A stretch of 64,000 nt of DNA from Ephydatia muelleri. Lineage: Eukaryota > Porifera > Demospongiae > Spongillida > Spongillidae. The position numbers and the translations under genes were made by a program. The notes beneath the pieces were generated by a model that had not been told where the DNA came from, did not search any database, and saw only the letters and a list, made by a program, of their open reading frames with translations. The stretch spans positions 30,943,779-31,007,778 of the forward strand of contig JABACO010000001.1 of the NCBI GenBank assembly GCA_013339895.1, written 5' to 3'. Positions 1 through 10,883 of the stretch are shown here, piece by piece; positions within the stretch are counted from its first letter, which is position 1; every line of letters begins with the position of its first letter.

Positions 1-1060
1 GCAAATGAATAAATTTTGTTCCTGAAGCCAAGAGTCTGGGACAGCACCTGGGAAGAAACCCTGGGCATGCGAGGTCATATGCTGACGCCACATAGAAGGT
101 GCAATACGCTCTGTGCAACCTCGAACTAAGCACGGTTTTCTATGCACTAATTGGTTACTAAACACAGGAACCTCAGGCGATGGATCAAGAGTTGATTGTG
201 ACGGTACCTCAGGGCTGCCTAACAAATCCGTTGCATGATGAACCAAATCAGAAGAGAGACTGCTCTCGCCGTCTTTTGAAAGGGAAACAGCTGAATTATT
301 AGATTCATTGGAAACCGCTGCCACAGATTCGTGGGAAGCCTAATATTATTAATACACGATATACAACTAACATCACTTTGGCTGATGCTACGGCAAGGAT
401 GGCAATTGCATTAGCTCGTACCAGGTATTATTATTATATCTCGTTGATTGGTATGATATTCTATGTCATTTTATAGCAAGAACGAACCTTTATGAATTCA
501 TCTACACCTGTATATGTATCTTCACTTATGCTTATTCGTGTGTTGTTTTTGTTTTTAACTCTTTAACTATGCATGACACGCTAGCGGGTGACTATATTGG
601 ATCGGCTATTTCAGGAGCAACGCAACATTCATAAAAATAGCTATGCATAAATTGGTACAACTTTTGGTTTGGCCATTTCGCTCTGATTTCTAAGGAAAAC
701 TGCACAAGAAGCAATATAACTGTCAGTACGTTTCGCCTTGGAGGTCGAATAACGCTTCAGTTAGTTAACTTCTTCGGACCAGAAAGAGCACGCTATCTGA
801 GTTAGTGGAATGCTTTATGCACCACACGAATTTCCAGACGAGACACAATCGCACAATCGAAGATCGGATCGTTTGGCTTGTTTTATTAATGGAACGAGAA
901 GACAAAAATGAGTTGTTTCTTCCTTTCTTTTTTTTTTGTACTTGTACATGTATGTCCGTTGCGTGTCAATCATGAGCTGTTTCTTCCTTTCTTTTTTTTT
1001 GTACTGTACATGTATGTCCGTTGCGTGTCAATCGTATGAACACAATCCATGAAACAAATA
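1..1060. other. Non-coding stretch with one tandem duplication
   Basis: I see no gene here. Reading frames are short and show no recognisable domain. The one structure is a direct tandem duplication of about 64 bp: copies begin at about 910 and 974, each with a pyrimidine-rich part followed by GTACATGTATGTCCGTTGCG. The second copy differs by a few small changes, so it arose locally and fairly recently. Confidence 0.5.
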
Positions 1061-1066
1061 ATTACA

Positions 1067-1315
1067 TCATTCTCTTGACTACGAGAAAGTTGGTGGTATA
1101 GGATTTGAAGGTAATAGTGGTGTAAAAAGCGAGGAACAAGAGCGTAACAAAAATGGAAAATGTTATAATCCTATATATTTAGCACATTTGTAGGATATTT
1201 GTGTGCTAAACATCGAACTACTACAGTGTCCCTTTATGTTACACCCTTGCTTCTTTGCTTTTTACACCACTATTGCCTTCAATTCCAATATATCACCAAC
1301 TTTCTCGTAGAGAAT
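1067..1315. repeat. Long inverted repeat (fold-back)
   Basis: The left arm (about 1067-1155) reappears as its reverse complement at about 1225-1315. Shared landmarks are ACGAGAAAGTTGGTG and AATAGTGGTGTAAAAAGC. The arms are about 90 bp with several mismatches and the spacer is about 70 bp. This fits a degenerate fold-back element or MITE, but I see no clear target-site duplication, so the class is open. Confidence 0.6.
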
Positions 1316-1319
1316 GTTT

Positions 1320-3389
1320 TTAGTTACTTGTACATTTTAATAACAGTTTTACATGAGTATTTCATAATATTACATATTATTTGATATTACTATTTAAAAA
1401 CTAAACAACAGAATACAATGCATAACAAATAACTAAAAGTCACAGCAGGCGTTTGGTGAGACACATCTGGCCAAAATTGCACTGGCATTCTGCCTCATGA
1501 GGGTGAGGCGACTGTAGATGTTTGATATAACCCTCATTTAGAGGTCGACATAGATGCGTGGCTACCTTTTTGGATATGGTTAAAAGTACATTGATAGCTT
1601 TATTGCCCCGTCCCCCAAACACTTCTACAACCAAAGGGATGCATGACCATCCTCTAAGGGCACATTTTACATGTATAAAAGCATTTGTTATTACAAGCAT
1701 TGTGTCAAACAGCAAACTTATAAACAATGTGGTTTTCATTACCTGTGAGCCAGACAATATTCTTTGCCATAACTGATAGATCCGAATTTAAAAACTTTAA
1801 ACTTATGAATTGGCTGTTGACAAACCTTTGTTCAGTCCAGGAATAAAATGCATTGTTACTCTACTATTCATTGGAATTTTGTACACTAAAAAAACATGTG
1901 TTAGGTAACTTTTCATGGAAATGATTCCATATGTATATCCAGAGATGCAGTCATATTATCTGCAGGCAAATGGATTGACATAGCAGCTTAATCAAACCAT
2001 AGAATTGTTCTCAGATTCAAGTAGTAAGTGAGAACAAACAGTCTGAATTATGTTCAACTATTACCGCCTGAATACATTGGTAGGAACCCATTGAAGCAAA
2101 CCATCCAGAGTGTTCACTTTAAGAGTTTCTTCATCCAGCAGTTGAAGATTATCACTAAATAGTGATAATACTCCCTTACCTAAGTGTAAATACATGCCCG
2201 TTTGTGTGTGAACGAGCTAGCACAGCGAAAATAAAACCAGAAAAAACCGGCCTATACACACGCACACAAGTTCTGAACACTTGGTGTCACTGCTGACATG
2301 TTTTCTATTTCCTGCAACCTGAGCTGTTGATACAATGGTCACACACGATTCATTTAAAGTCATTGGAGTGATCAGTAGTGTCACTAGTGTGACAGATCAA
2401 AGGCTGCAGGTTATCCAAGAACCCAATTAGGAATTATAACATCAGCAGGCCGTGTAGGTCAAGCATGTCCCAGACCATTTGGCCACCAATATCTGCTTGT
2501 TCACGAACTTAAAAGATGGAGTCTCGAAACCTGTTATGGTGAGATCTGACCACATCACCATTATACTTACAAGTTAGTGCAAGGATCTAACGAAAACTTA
2601 AATAAAGAGGACATTTATCCCTGCTGGACATATCAATCCTGAGCCACCCTTTTATTGCTGTTTATTTTATTGGGGCAATGCTACAGAAATCGATCAGCAT
2701 GGATGGATATTGAAAGTCAAGTACACCTAAAACCTTACTGCAGGCTTGCTGCATTTGTCAGTGCTTTAAAATAAAGTCTAACATAACTAAGAGAATTTGT
2801 TAAAGAGATCGATGGTCTACACACTGACACATAATTAAGCAACAGCACACACACACCATGATCTCAAAATAGAAATAAGGCTCGTATCCACCTTTCCACG
2901 TAAGTTTAACGTGTGCAGTCTCCGTTTCCTAACTCACAGAATGGCATTGCATGTCAAATTCATATCAGCCCGTAGTACCTGCCGCCCGGTTCGGTGCCTA
3001 TCTGTAGTTTTAGTTATGAATGTGAAAAAAATCCAATACTTTGAACGAAGCTTCACAATCGATACGTGAACACATACGAACTTTCATAATCATTGTGCTT
3101 ATAAAATTAATTAGCATGATTAATAATGCATCAATCAGTAAAAAGGATGGAAAAAAATTTGAGATTTTTTTTCTTAATCCTATCAAAAGTTGTTCCCGTT
3201 CAAAAGCGTTGCGTTCTTTGTAGTATTATATATGCAAATGCAGAGATAATAGAGTTTAGATTCCGGTAGCTACCACAGTAGAGGCCTACTTGCATGTATC
3301 TATAGATATACTTGTCAACCGGTCAGGGCGAAGTATGACTATGACTACATCTACATTTAGCTAGAGTATTGCATTTTTGGTGCAGTTTT
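1320..3389. other. AT-rich intergenic stretch, nothing recognised
   Basis: No open frame with domain features and no RNA gene is evident. The sequence is AT-rich with short poly-A and poly-T tracts. A small palindrome around the TTATCACTAAATAGTGATAA motif near 2150-2172 is the only local structure I noticed. Confidence 0.4.
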
Positions 3390-3399
3390 TATGTACTTT

Positions 3400-3490
3400 T
3401 GGGGAGGTTCCAACGCAAAAAGCGTTGGCTTCTGGCGCTCCCCGCTGGGGGAACCTTACAGCGCTCCCCCAGACCGCCTAGCTGGGAGGG
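3400..3490 (+). repeat. Dispersed GC-rich repeat, copy 1
   Basis: A GC-rich segment containing GCTTCTGG, then CTTACAGCGCTCCCCCAGAC. The same blocks in the same order occur on the opposite strand at about 10,884-10,965. Two copies in opposite orientation show a dispersed family. The short ORFs across it (for example 3369-3632) are by-products of its composition. Confidence 0.65.
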
Positions 3491-3619
3491 AGGGGTGCCC
3501 CCCTCCCGCACCCTCCCCGGAGCGGATCCGCTTCCTGCTTTGCCCCACCCCCTGCCACACCCTCACCTGTGCTCCCCCGCCTGCTACCAATTCCTGGATC
3601 CGCTACTGATACCTGGAGG

Positions 3620-3800
3620 ACCCGATGATTGAACCAAAGGTTAAGCAAGCCAGAATGAAGATGGAAGTCAAGTTTGCCAGGGACAGCAGCATTACACTGC
3701 CTAGGGTGGATCCCTTGTTTACAATACAGATCACGCAGGCAAATAAGAAACGTAGAGACAAGACAGTCCTTGAGTTTGGTGAATCTCTGATGGTATACTG
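3620..3800 (+). CDS. Possible exon of unknown protein upstream of the integrase relic
   Basis: An open frame from 3625 reads smoothly for about 60 residues with a coding-like mix (KMEVKFARDSSITLPRVD, later QANKKRRDKTVLEFGESLM) and ends near a plausible donor ATG|GTATAC at about 3791. It lies about 700 bp upstream of, and on the same strand as, the integrase zinc-binding exon, so it could be an N-terminal exon of that locus. I do not recognise the sequence. It could also be chance or a separate relic. Confidence 0.3.
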
Positions 3801-4521
3801 GGCAATAAGGGGGACAGGGCAGTGTTGGAATACTCTTGTTTTCAGAAGATTTGATGTTGTAGTATTGTAGTGGACTGTATGCTTACTAACATTTCGCCTA
3901 GAATAAATCATGTGTACTCTTAGATAAGTGCATGATATCAAGTGAGAAAACTCTTGTAATGATCTGTCACGATTATTGTGGTCCGCGTCTAATTTTGGTC
4001 CGCGGCCGGACCAAAATGAGCAACCAAAAATTGTCCGGGCAGACCGAATATAGCGCGTAATTTGGTCCCACGTGTCATTTTTTGGTCCTAAAGTGTCATC
4101 GTGATAAATCGTTAACATGCCTAGCGAATCAGCGACAGATGATGATCTGCTTTCTTTGTGTTTGTAACGCATACTTCTAGTGATATGGCAAAAACTATCC
4201 CTTGATCTCTGCCATCCTAGTGACAATGTTTTTTTAATAGCATGCTCTTATACCTTGGTCTGCACTGCATCCACTGTGTCATTCATTTCAAGGCCACGTG
4301 GAGGACGATTTCTTTCTTGATCAAGGGATGGTTCTTACTGTATCATGGAGTGCCCACTACACAAGTATGCACTAACATGACATTCTTCTAATCGCTCTTT
4401 AAGTAATCTATAGTTTGCACGGTAGTGTAAATTCATGTACATGTATGTATTGTGCTGATGATTGGTTGTATTCAGCATTTTAATTTGCAAAACAACACTT
4501 TTTTACCTCAAAACATACTAG

Positions 4522-4973
4522 ACTACAAGGTTGATTTGTGATGCATCAGAGAAAGAAAAGATCCTACATGCCTGTCATTCTGACCCCACTTCTGGTCATC
4601 TGGGCATCAAGAAAACAATCAAAAGAATCGGAGAACAGTTTATATGGAAAGGGCTTAACAAACAAGTTGTTGAACTGGTAGGTGTACGTAACAAGATCAA
4701 TATTTATTACTGTGTGTACACTTGTAATCCGTTGGAATATGCACTCTTTGTATGTTTAGGTGTCATCCTGTGAAGTTTGTCAAAGGAATTCTGCACAACA
4801 GACATTAACAACTACTGAAATGCATCCAGTTCCTGTATATACAACATGGTATCATGTCGCCATTGATTTCATTGGACCAAAATAACCTATTTCATTATCT
4901 GGAAACAGGTGCACCCATCAGTGATGTGGAATGTGTGTGGGTGTGGTGAGTTTTGTTACATGTACGTCTGCAT

Positions 4974-5010
<37 letters not shown>

Positions 5011-5825
5011 CATCACATCAACTGATGCATATTATAACGGATCTGCTAATGCAGTTTTCACACTTTATTTTGCATTTATCATTCTTACTTTGAGTGACTA
5101 TTTCTCAAAATGGGTTGAAGCTGTTGCTACACCCAGTACAGAGGCCCATCAAGTAGCAAGTGCACTCTACAAGGTTTTTATCATGTAACTCTTTACATGT
5201 GCAAGTAATATCAACTGAACAGCTAGATTTTTAAACCTTGTAGTGGTGTTCGTTACATTGTGCAGATTTAGTGGGCTTATTATAGCTTTGTAGTGATAAG
5301 ATGATTAAAATATCATTTAAAACGCTACAGTTGTTTGTCAGTTGTTCCTTCGTGTCAAAGTAATGCGCACTATGTTTTTGCACATCATTATAGATTTTCA
5401 TGAGAATGGGATTGCCTCGTGTTTTGACTACTTGGTTCAGAATTCAAGAACAAGCTAAATGCTGAAATGATGAAACTGCTGGGGATAAGACAATGCCTTA
5501 ACACACCCTACCATCCACAGGTACATTCATTACAGTTGGTTTTGGTGTTGTAACTTGCTTATTTGGTCCTTGTGTGCAGTCGAATGGTCTTGATGAAAGA
5601 TTTAATCGAGTCGACATTTTTCAAATTGGCACTGAGGTGTTAAAGAAAGATTATGTAAGAAAAAAGAGGAAAGGTGGTAAATTGGATCCAAAGTGAGCTG
5701 GACCATACATCATTACAGCCAAGCATAGCAAAGGATTTTATTCATTGAAATCCACTGAAAATCCTTTTCATTTCATTAAACTTGTGAATGGTACTCATTT
5801 AAAAGTGTTCAACCGACAGCTAACT
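4522..5825 (+). pseudogene. Intron-containing Ty3/Gypsy- or Ginger-type integrase, degraded
   Basis: Exon-like blocks on the + strand spell an integrase. About 4522-4677 holds an H2C2 zinc-binding region (ILHACHSDPTSGHLGIKKT), closed by the C-x2-C in SSCEVCQ at 4760-4780. The core continues with VAIDFIGP and, after a (TG)n-bearing interval, LSDYFSKWVEA near 5092-5125. Block about 5396-5520 ends TPYHPQ and the next starts at about 5580 with SNGLDERFNR. A C-terminal GPY/F-like part follows (DPK*AGPYIITAKHSKGF, about 5685-5740). GT..AG junctions fall at sensible points, for example CTG|GTAGGT at 4677 and TTTAG|GTG at 4760. Lesions: TAA at 4883-4885, a frameshift near 5437 that removes the second catalytic Asp region, and TGA in place of the expected Trp near 5694. 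It resembles GIN1-like genes or Ginger transposons as well as Gypsy integrases, and I cannot choose between them by eye. Confidence 0.75.
4977..5008. repeat. (TG)n microsatellite
   Basis: An uninterrupted TG dinucleotide run inside the interval between two integrase exon blocks. It produces a spurious VCVC reading frame. Confidence 0.9.
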
Positions 5826-6335
5826 GCACCATTCCTACATCAAGAGTCCAATTTGTCGGCTCCACCAGCTTCCATCTCTCCACAGCAGTCCACTCACCAG
5901 CCTCCCCACAGCAATCCACTCCACCAGCCTCTCCACAGCAATCCACTCCACCAGCCTCTCCACAGCTTCACCAGCCTCTCCACAGCTCCACCAGCCTCTC
6001 CACAGCTCCACCAACCTCTCTACAGCTCCACCAGCCTCTCCACAGCTCCACCAGCCTCTCCACAGCAGTCCACTCCACCAGCCTCCCCACAGCAGTCCAC
6101 TCCACCAGCCTCTCCACAGCAGTCCACTCCACCAGCCTCTCCACAGCAGTCCACTCCACCAGCCTCTCCACAGCAGTCCACTCCACCACCCTCTCCACAG
6201 CAGTCCACTCCATCAGCCTCTCCACATGAATCCACTCCACCAGCCTCTCCACAGCAGTATATTCCACACTACCACTCCATGAACAACAATCTACTTCAGG
6301 TAAACAGTGTGAATGAGGGTTCATACAAGTGGTAG
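5745..6335 (+). pseudogene. Proline/serine-rich repeat extension of the integrase relic
   Basis: This frame is the direct continuation of the integrase C-terminal domain (LKVFNRQLTAPFL at the start). It then runs into a tandem repeat of about 27 bp (5865-6262) coding S-P-Q-Q-S-T-P-P-A units, about a dozen in all. A donor-like LLQ|GTAAAC lies at about 6300. Because the unit is a multiple of three it stays open and could be a genuine low-complexity linker. The upstream lesions make the whole a pseudogene unless the repeat region is part of a separate transcript. Confidence 0.5.
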
Positions 6336-6507
6336 GATTATTGTGGTTGGCAGAAGTTGTACTATTTTTTCCTGCATGTCATTTTCCAAAAGACCAAGAC
6401 GACTTCTATGCAAGGGTTGATGGGATGAATCCAGGGGGGGTGGGTGTGGGTGTGGGGGGTGGGGGTGGTATAACTAGCTATTACATCCTGTTACCATATG
6501 TTTTAGT

Positions 6508-7142
6508 TCTGAAGACGAAGTTCTGTTTTCTCGATTCAAGTCAGAAATGGATAGGTTGAAGGTAATGATTTTTTTAATTTGTATTAATATGATTATCACC
6601 TCCCCTCAACAGCCAGAGCTTATTGCCATCATTAGTGCCATTACCTCACAGCTGCATAATGTATATTGGCATGGCAACAAACAAGAGAAAAGTGCAATTC
6701 ATCATGGATGCAACTATGGGCCTATCACAACATTACCAGATCTCTTGGTTAGTAGCATTATATACTGTATAGTAGTCTAGTTCTAAATATTAGTTCATTC
6801 GTAGTAGATGTATAGGCTATTTTTCTCATTACAATTCTCTTGACATTATTTCAATATAGCAAGGACATCTGTTTTTTTAATATGGACACTATTACAAAGA
6901 TATTTGGTCGGCGTGGATATGCCTATCTATATGAAATCCTCTTTCCAGAGGTTAGTTCACACATCACCATTTGCCTTGTTAGTGCTTTAGTTTTTGTTAC
7001 CATACATTCCCTCAGTTTTTGAATCGAATGGAAGGTGCAGGTTCACCTGTACAACATTCAATGTCATCAGCAGGGGCAAGATTTAGATGGCTGCTTATCA
7101 TTGAAGGCTGATGTGAAGCACATTCACAGTGAAGTTTCTAAG
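6508..7142 (+). CDS. Four candidate exons of unknown function between integrase and protease
   Basis: Splice-bounded open blocks follow one another on the + strand: about 6508-6561 (SSEDEVLFSRFKSEMDRLK, then GTAATG), about 6611-6748 (PELIAIISAITSQL through ITTLPDLL), about 6860-6951 (GHLFFNMDTITKIFGRRG, ends FPE|GTTAGT) and about 7037-7142 (VHLYNIQCHQQGQDLDG, ends VSK|GTAAAA). I do not recognise them. Their order, strand and lack of internal stops suggest they belong to the same locus as the integrase and the C48-like exon, but the joins are unproven. Confidence 0.4.
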
Positions 7143-7540
7143 GTAAAAAAGTCATGCACCAAAGTTTGTAATAAGTATTAAAGGCCATTTCATCGAAGAC
7201 AGGAATTTACAGCTTCTACCCTCTGGCTTGCCTGTAAATTGACTAACCATGCCACAATTTGATTGATTGAGCTTGTTCACACCATTTAACTGCAATGCCA
7301 TTAAACATAACGAATTAGAGGGAACACTTTTGTCCCCAACCCCTGTATGATCTCCATATTCCAAACCCACTCCCATTTGCAAAGTTGGCATTACCGTAAA
7401 TCCCTGATTACGCTAAGCAGCTGTATCATTAAAGCCATGTTATTTATTCCAATCAGTGTAATATGCATTGCAATAGTTACATCTACAGTACCTTGCAATA
7501 AAAGAATGGCATGGTGCATGTAATAATTTCTCCTTATAGA

Positions 7541-7815
7541 AACATAGAGATTGTGAAAGCGTACAATATTGGATACCATCTCTGAATTTACTTCATGAAG
7601 ACCACCAAGATATTGTGGGAGGGAAATGGCTATCTGACAGTGTCATCAATGCGGCACAGAAGCTTTTAAAAGCCAGACATCGCTCCATTGGTGGACATCA
7701 GAACACTTTGTTAGCAAAGAACATGCAATTTCAGATTGAAAGGGAAAACTGTGTACAAATCTTGAATATCTCTGACAGTCACTGGATAATGATCGCAAAT
7801 GTAGGATGCGTGTGT
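7541..7815 (+). pseudogene. Ulp1/C48-like cysteine protease domain fragment
   Basis: After a TTATAG acceptor at about 7541 the frame reads HRDCESVQYWIPSLNLL, then GGKWLSDSVINAAQKLLKA, GGHQNTLL and finally SDSHWIMIANVGC. The W-L-x-D-x-x-I-N-x-A-Q pattern and the HW motif, which carries the catalytic His in C48 proteases, are typical of Ulp1-like domains in uncharacterised metazoan and transposon-encoded proteins. The Asp and Cys part of the active site would lie further on but is missing, because a LINE fragment begins right after the HW segment. About 85 residues are visible of a domain of roughly 150-200. It is therefore broken here, whatever its parent protein was. Confidence 0.6.
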
Positions 7816-8737
7816 TCTTGTTATATGTTAATGATCTTCCAGATGCTATTCCCCACCCTGTTCAAATCAAGATGTTTTCTGAAGATAATAAATTTTATCA
7901 TGCTCATCCAAACCATGATAATACTGCAATTGCTAAGTGCTTATCTCTTTTTCTTTATGGTCTGATATATGGCAATTGTCAGTTGCATCACAGAAATGTG
8001 TATCCATTTCATTTGGAAATCCGAATATTCCTTCTCTGCAATGTTCAATAGGCAGTGTATACCTTTACAGTCAGTCTCTTCAATTTGTGATCTTGGTGTC
8101 CATCTCAGCTCTGATCTTAAACCTCGTGTTCATTGTTCTTATGTTGCTGCAAAGGCTTTTGGTCGTTGTTCAGTGTTACTAAAGGGATTTATTTCTAATG
8201 ATCCTCATCTCTTGGTTCTGGCCTATAAGATCTATGTAAGGTCTATACTAGAATATAACTCACCTATATGGAGTCCTTGGTTAATCTCTGATATAAAGTG
8301 TATTGAGCGTGTTCAACGTTTCTTCACTAGGACTATATGTAAACGTACTGGTATTTCAGAACTTAGTTATTCTGATAGGCTTCATAACCTTGGCCTCCAA
8401 TCACTTGAATATCTTCTGACTTAGTCTTGTGTTACAAGATTGTGTATCAGACTGTTGACCTCAAACGTGATGACTTTTTTTATATTCCCCTGCTTTCTAC
8501 TACATGTGGTCATTCATGTAAAATCCAGCACAAGTGTATACCCCATCATTCATGCAGGTACCATTTCTTCAGCAACAGAGTAATTCATATGTGGAATTCA
8601 CTACCTCAGCACATTGTTACAGCCAAAGATGTTAAAGTCTTCAAATCATTATTATCTAAACATGACCTTTCCAACCTTTGTAAACTTTTCCCATATAGAT
8701 AGGCAGTTTATAAGAGCATTTGTATGCCATTACTTGC

Positions 8738-8772
<35 letters not shown>

Positions 8773-8776
8773 AAAA
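7806..8776 (+). mobile_element. 5'-truncated non-LTR retrotransposon (LINE) with (ATT)n tail
   Basis: The sequence enters a reverse transcriptase in mid-domain (LLYVNDLPDAI, then a degenerate active-site region FSEDNKFYHAH where F-A-D-D is expected). It continues in shifted frames through LGVHLSSDLKPRVHCSYVAA, RSILEYNSPIWSPWLISDIK and RVQRFFTRTICKRT to a terminal WNSLPQHIVTAKDVKVFKS block ending at about 8702. A pure (ATT)n run at about 8741-8773 forms the 3' end. Truncation at the 5' end and a microsatellite-like tail are standard for CR1/Jockey-like LINEs. Several frameshifts show it is dead. Confidence 0.85.
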
Positions 8777-9327
8777 TTACACCAAGAATAAACACAGGAA
8801 AAAGTTACGAGGACTGGATCCTACTTAATATGGCCGTAGCAACACAACGAACGAGACATGTGTTTAATTTGTTACAGAAGAGGTACATGCAGGGTTGCCG
8901 AAGGCCAGCCGGCCTGACAGGCCAGGGGCCTGGCCTGGCCAGGGGTCTGGCCGGACCACGCCCACCCTAAGCATCATGCAATATGTTAGGCGGGCTTCTC
9001 ATTGAAAACTCACTTTTTATTGACGGCATACAAATCCTTCATTCCTAACTTGTCAACTGCAATCATATTCAGTATACACAAGTATTATAATATCTTATTA
9101 CGGAGGATTTGGTGCAACCAATGAATACGAAGTACTGAAATGACTTTACACATTCACCATGTGCACGATTGTAAATCATGCATAATTAATAACTGACAAA
9201 AAGCAGCAGAATTTCAAATACATTGTATACATGTGTAGCGACTGAGCAAGAGTGTACGTAATATTGGCTTGATGCATTCGAAGCAGCTATGCATTGTGCT
9301 TTAGCATAATTGATGCTTCCAGCCGTT
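8777..9327 (+). other. Mostly non-coding; one possible exon and a GGCC-rich patch
   Basis: An ACACAG-bounded block at about 8801-8883 reads KSYEDWILLNMAVATQRTRH and VFNLLQKR before a GTACATG donor; it may be an exon of the BEN-containing locus but is unrecognised. Next to it, 8900-8965 is rich in GGCC words (GGCCTGGCCTGGCCAGGGG). Nothing else is recognised up to 9327. Confidence 0.3.
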
Positions 9328-9636
9328 GCTCAATCATTTAGCACATTTAGAGGGGTTACCAGTCTTCCTCAGGCCAAACTGTGGGTGAAAAATTATTATG
9401 TTTCTTTTGTGAATTTGTATTGGCTCAATCATTTAGCACATTGAAAGGGTTACCAGTCTTCCTCAGGCCAAACTGTGGGTGAAATATTATTATGTTTCTG
9501 TTGTGAATTTGTTTTGGCTCAATCATTTAGCACAATGAGAAGGGTTACCAGCCTTCCTCAGGCCAAAGAGTTGCATGGTGAAATTTCATATATTTCTGCT
9601 GTTAATTTGCTTTAAATTATTTAGCGCATTGAACAG
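9328..9636. repeat. About 94-bp tandem repeat, three copies plus a partial fourth
   Basis: Copies start at 9328, 9423 and 9517 with GCTCAATCATTTAGCACA, each followed by TTACCAG(T/C)CTTCCTCAGGCC. A partial fourth copy (TTATTTAGCGCATTGAACAG) forms the acceptor of the next exon. The repeat therefore multiplies an intron 3' end. Confidence 0.8.
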
Positions 9637-10450
9637 AGGCTGGATAATATTGAAAAAGAGTTGAAAGACATCAAAACCATTTTATTGCAAAACATGAGTT
9701 TTTTTTTCTATGTACTTGTATTATGGCACACATAATTTCCTATTTATAGGGAAGTCCTAATGAAGAACCGGAAGTTGACTTAACGGCAATTAATGCAGAT
9801 ACTCCATACTCAGCAGCTCTTTCGTTGTTGGATATGATGTTTACTCAAGAGGAGCTGAGAAAGTCGCTTCTAATGAAATCAAAGAAGAGCTCGAGGCCAG
9901 GCCTGCCAGAAGACCGTGTGAGAAAAATGATTGGTATGATTATCAAAGTACAACATATACATGATGTATGAAAACATATGATGCATGCGTTTTCAATTCT
10001 AAGAGACAAAGTTTCTTTACTAGTTCTTGGAAGTAATCGGTTTGTTCAGCAAATGGCATATACATTAGTTTCAATTACATTCTCTTTAATGCTCCTTGTT
10101 TACAGCAAAAAACACTTTTTGTGCAAAAATGAAATGTATATCAATTTCATGCAGATTGTTTGAAGAAAAAGTTTGGTGCCAACAGCTTTGACATAAAAGT
10201 TCTTAAACGAAAGTGCAACCAGAAGTGTAGAGATGTAAACAGAAGCTATTTAAGATTGCATGACGAAGAAGGTACCGAGCTAATGCCACCCAGACATGAA
10301 GAAGAAGAAAAAGAACAACAAGAAGACAAAGAAGAAGAAAAAGAAGAAGACAATGAAGATGATGAAGAAGAAGACGATGAAGAAGAGGAGGAAGAAGAAG
10401 ATGATGATGATGATGATGAAAAAGAAGTAGAAGAACATTTTTCATTATGA
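9637..10450 (+). CDS. BEN-domain protein, 3' exons
   Basis: Three blocks form the C-terminal part of a protein. About 9637-9698 encodes a short amphipathic coil (RLDNIEKELKDIKTILLQ). 9750-9933 and 10155-10450 join in phase (ATTG|GTATGA to GCAG|ATTG) to give a BEN-like domain: LLDMMFTQEELRKSLLMKSK, then RPGLPEDRVRKMI-DCLKKKF and KRKCNQKCRDVNR. A Glu/Asp-rich tail of about 50 residues follows, ending at TGA 10448-10450. BEN domains bind DNA or chromatin proteins, and the Q-K-C-R-D ending is characteristic. No stop or frameshift is seen in these exons, unlike the integrase and protease exons upstream. The donor of the first block is weak. Whether this is the 3' end of one integrase-C48-BEN gene or an independent gene missing its 5' end cannot be settled from sequence alone. 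Confidence 0.65.
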
Positions 10451-10514
10451 GGAATAAGATTTTTTAATGTACTGTGGTATGCATAATTAAGATTACACTT
10501 GCCCGATCATTTCA

Positions 10515-10745
10515 GAGTCATGCATGAAATCCGTATAGTATATAATGCATGGTACGTAGCTAGACGCATAATAATTCATGCACGATCGCTTGCAAGAGCC
10601 ATGCATGATCACGCAAGATTCTTTCATAAGATTCATGCATGAAAACGTTCCAAAATCATGCACGCACATGCATGATTTAACGCAGGTTTCTTGCATGAAT
10701 CTTGCAAAGATCCATAACATGATCATGCAAGAAATTTTTGCTTGG
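10515..10745. repeat. Cluster of CATGCA words with nested inverted repeats
   Basis: CATGCA, TGCATG and CATGCAAG words occur more than ten times in about 230 bp. One pair forms a stem: AAGATTCATGCATGAAA near 10,627 against TTTCTTGCATGAATCTT near 10,688. Both strands have short open frames across it, but these follow from the repeated words. It has no recognisable transposon ends. Confidence 0.6.
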
Positions 10746-10883
10746 GTCCCTCTTCCTTTTCGAAATCGGACAAACAAGCGTTACGGAAGAGGGTCAAATT
10801 TTTCGCTTTAAAAGCAGGCCCGTAGGAAGCACTTGAAAAGTGGTCAGGTTGGTATCATGAGTGGATGGGGAGCACTAGGCTCA

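Noticed and set aside
10203..10445. His/Leu-rich minus frame
   Set aside because: It is the antisense of the acidic tail of the BEN-domain protein.
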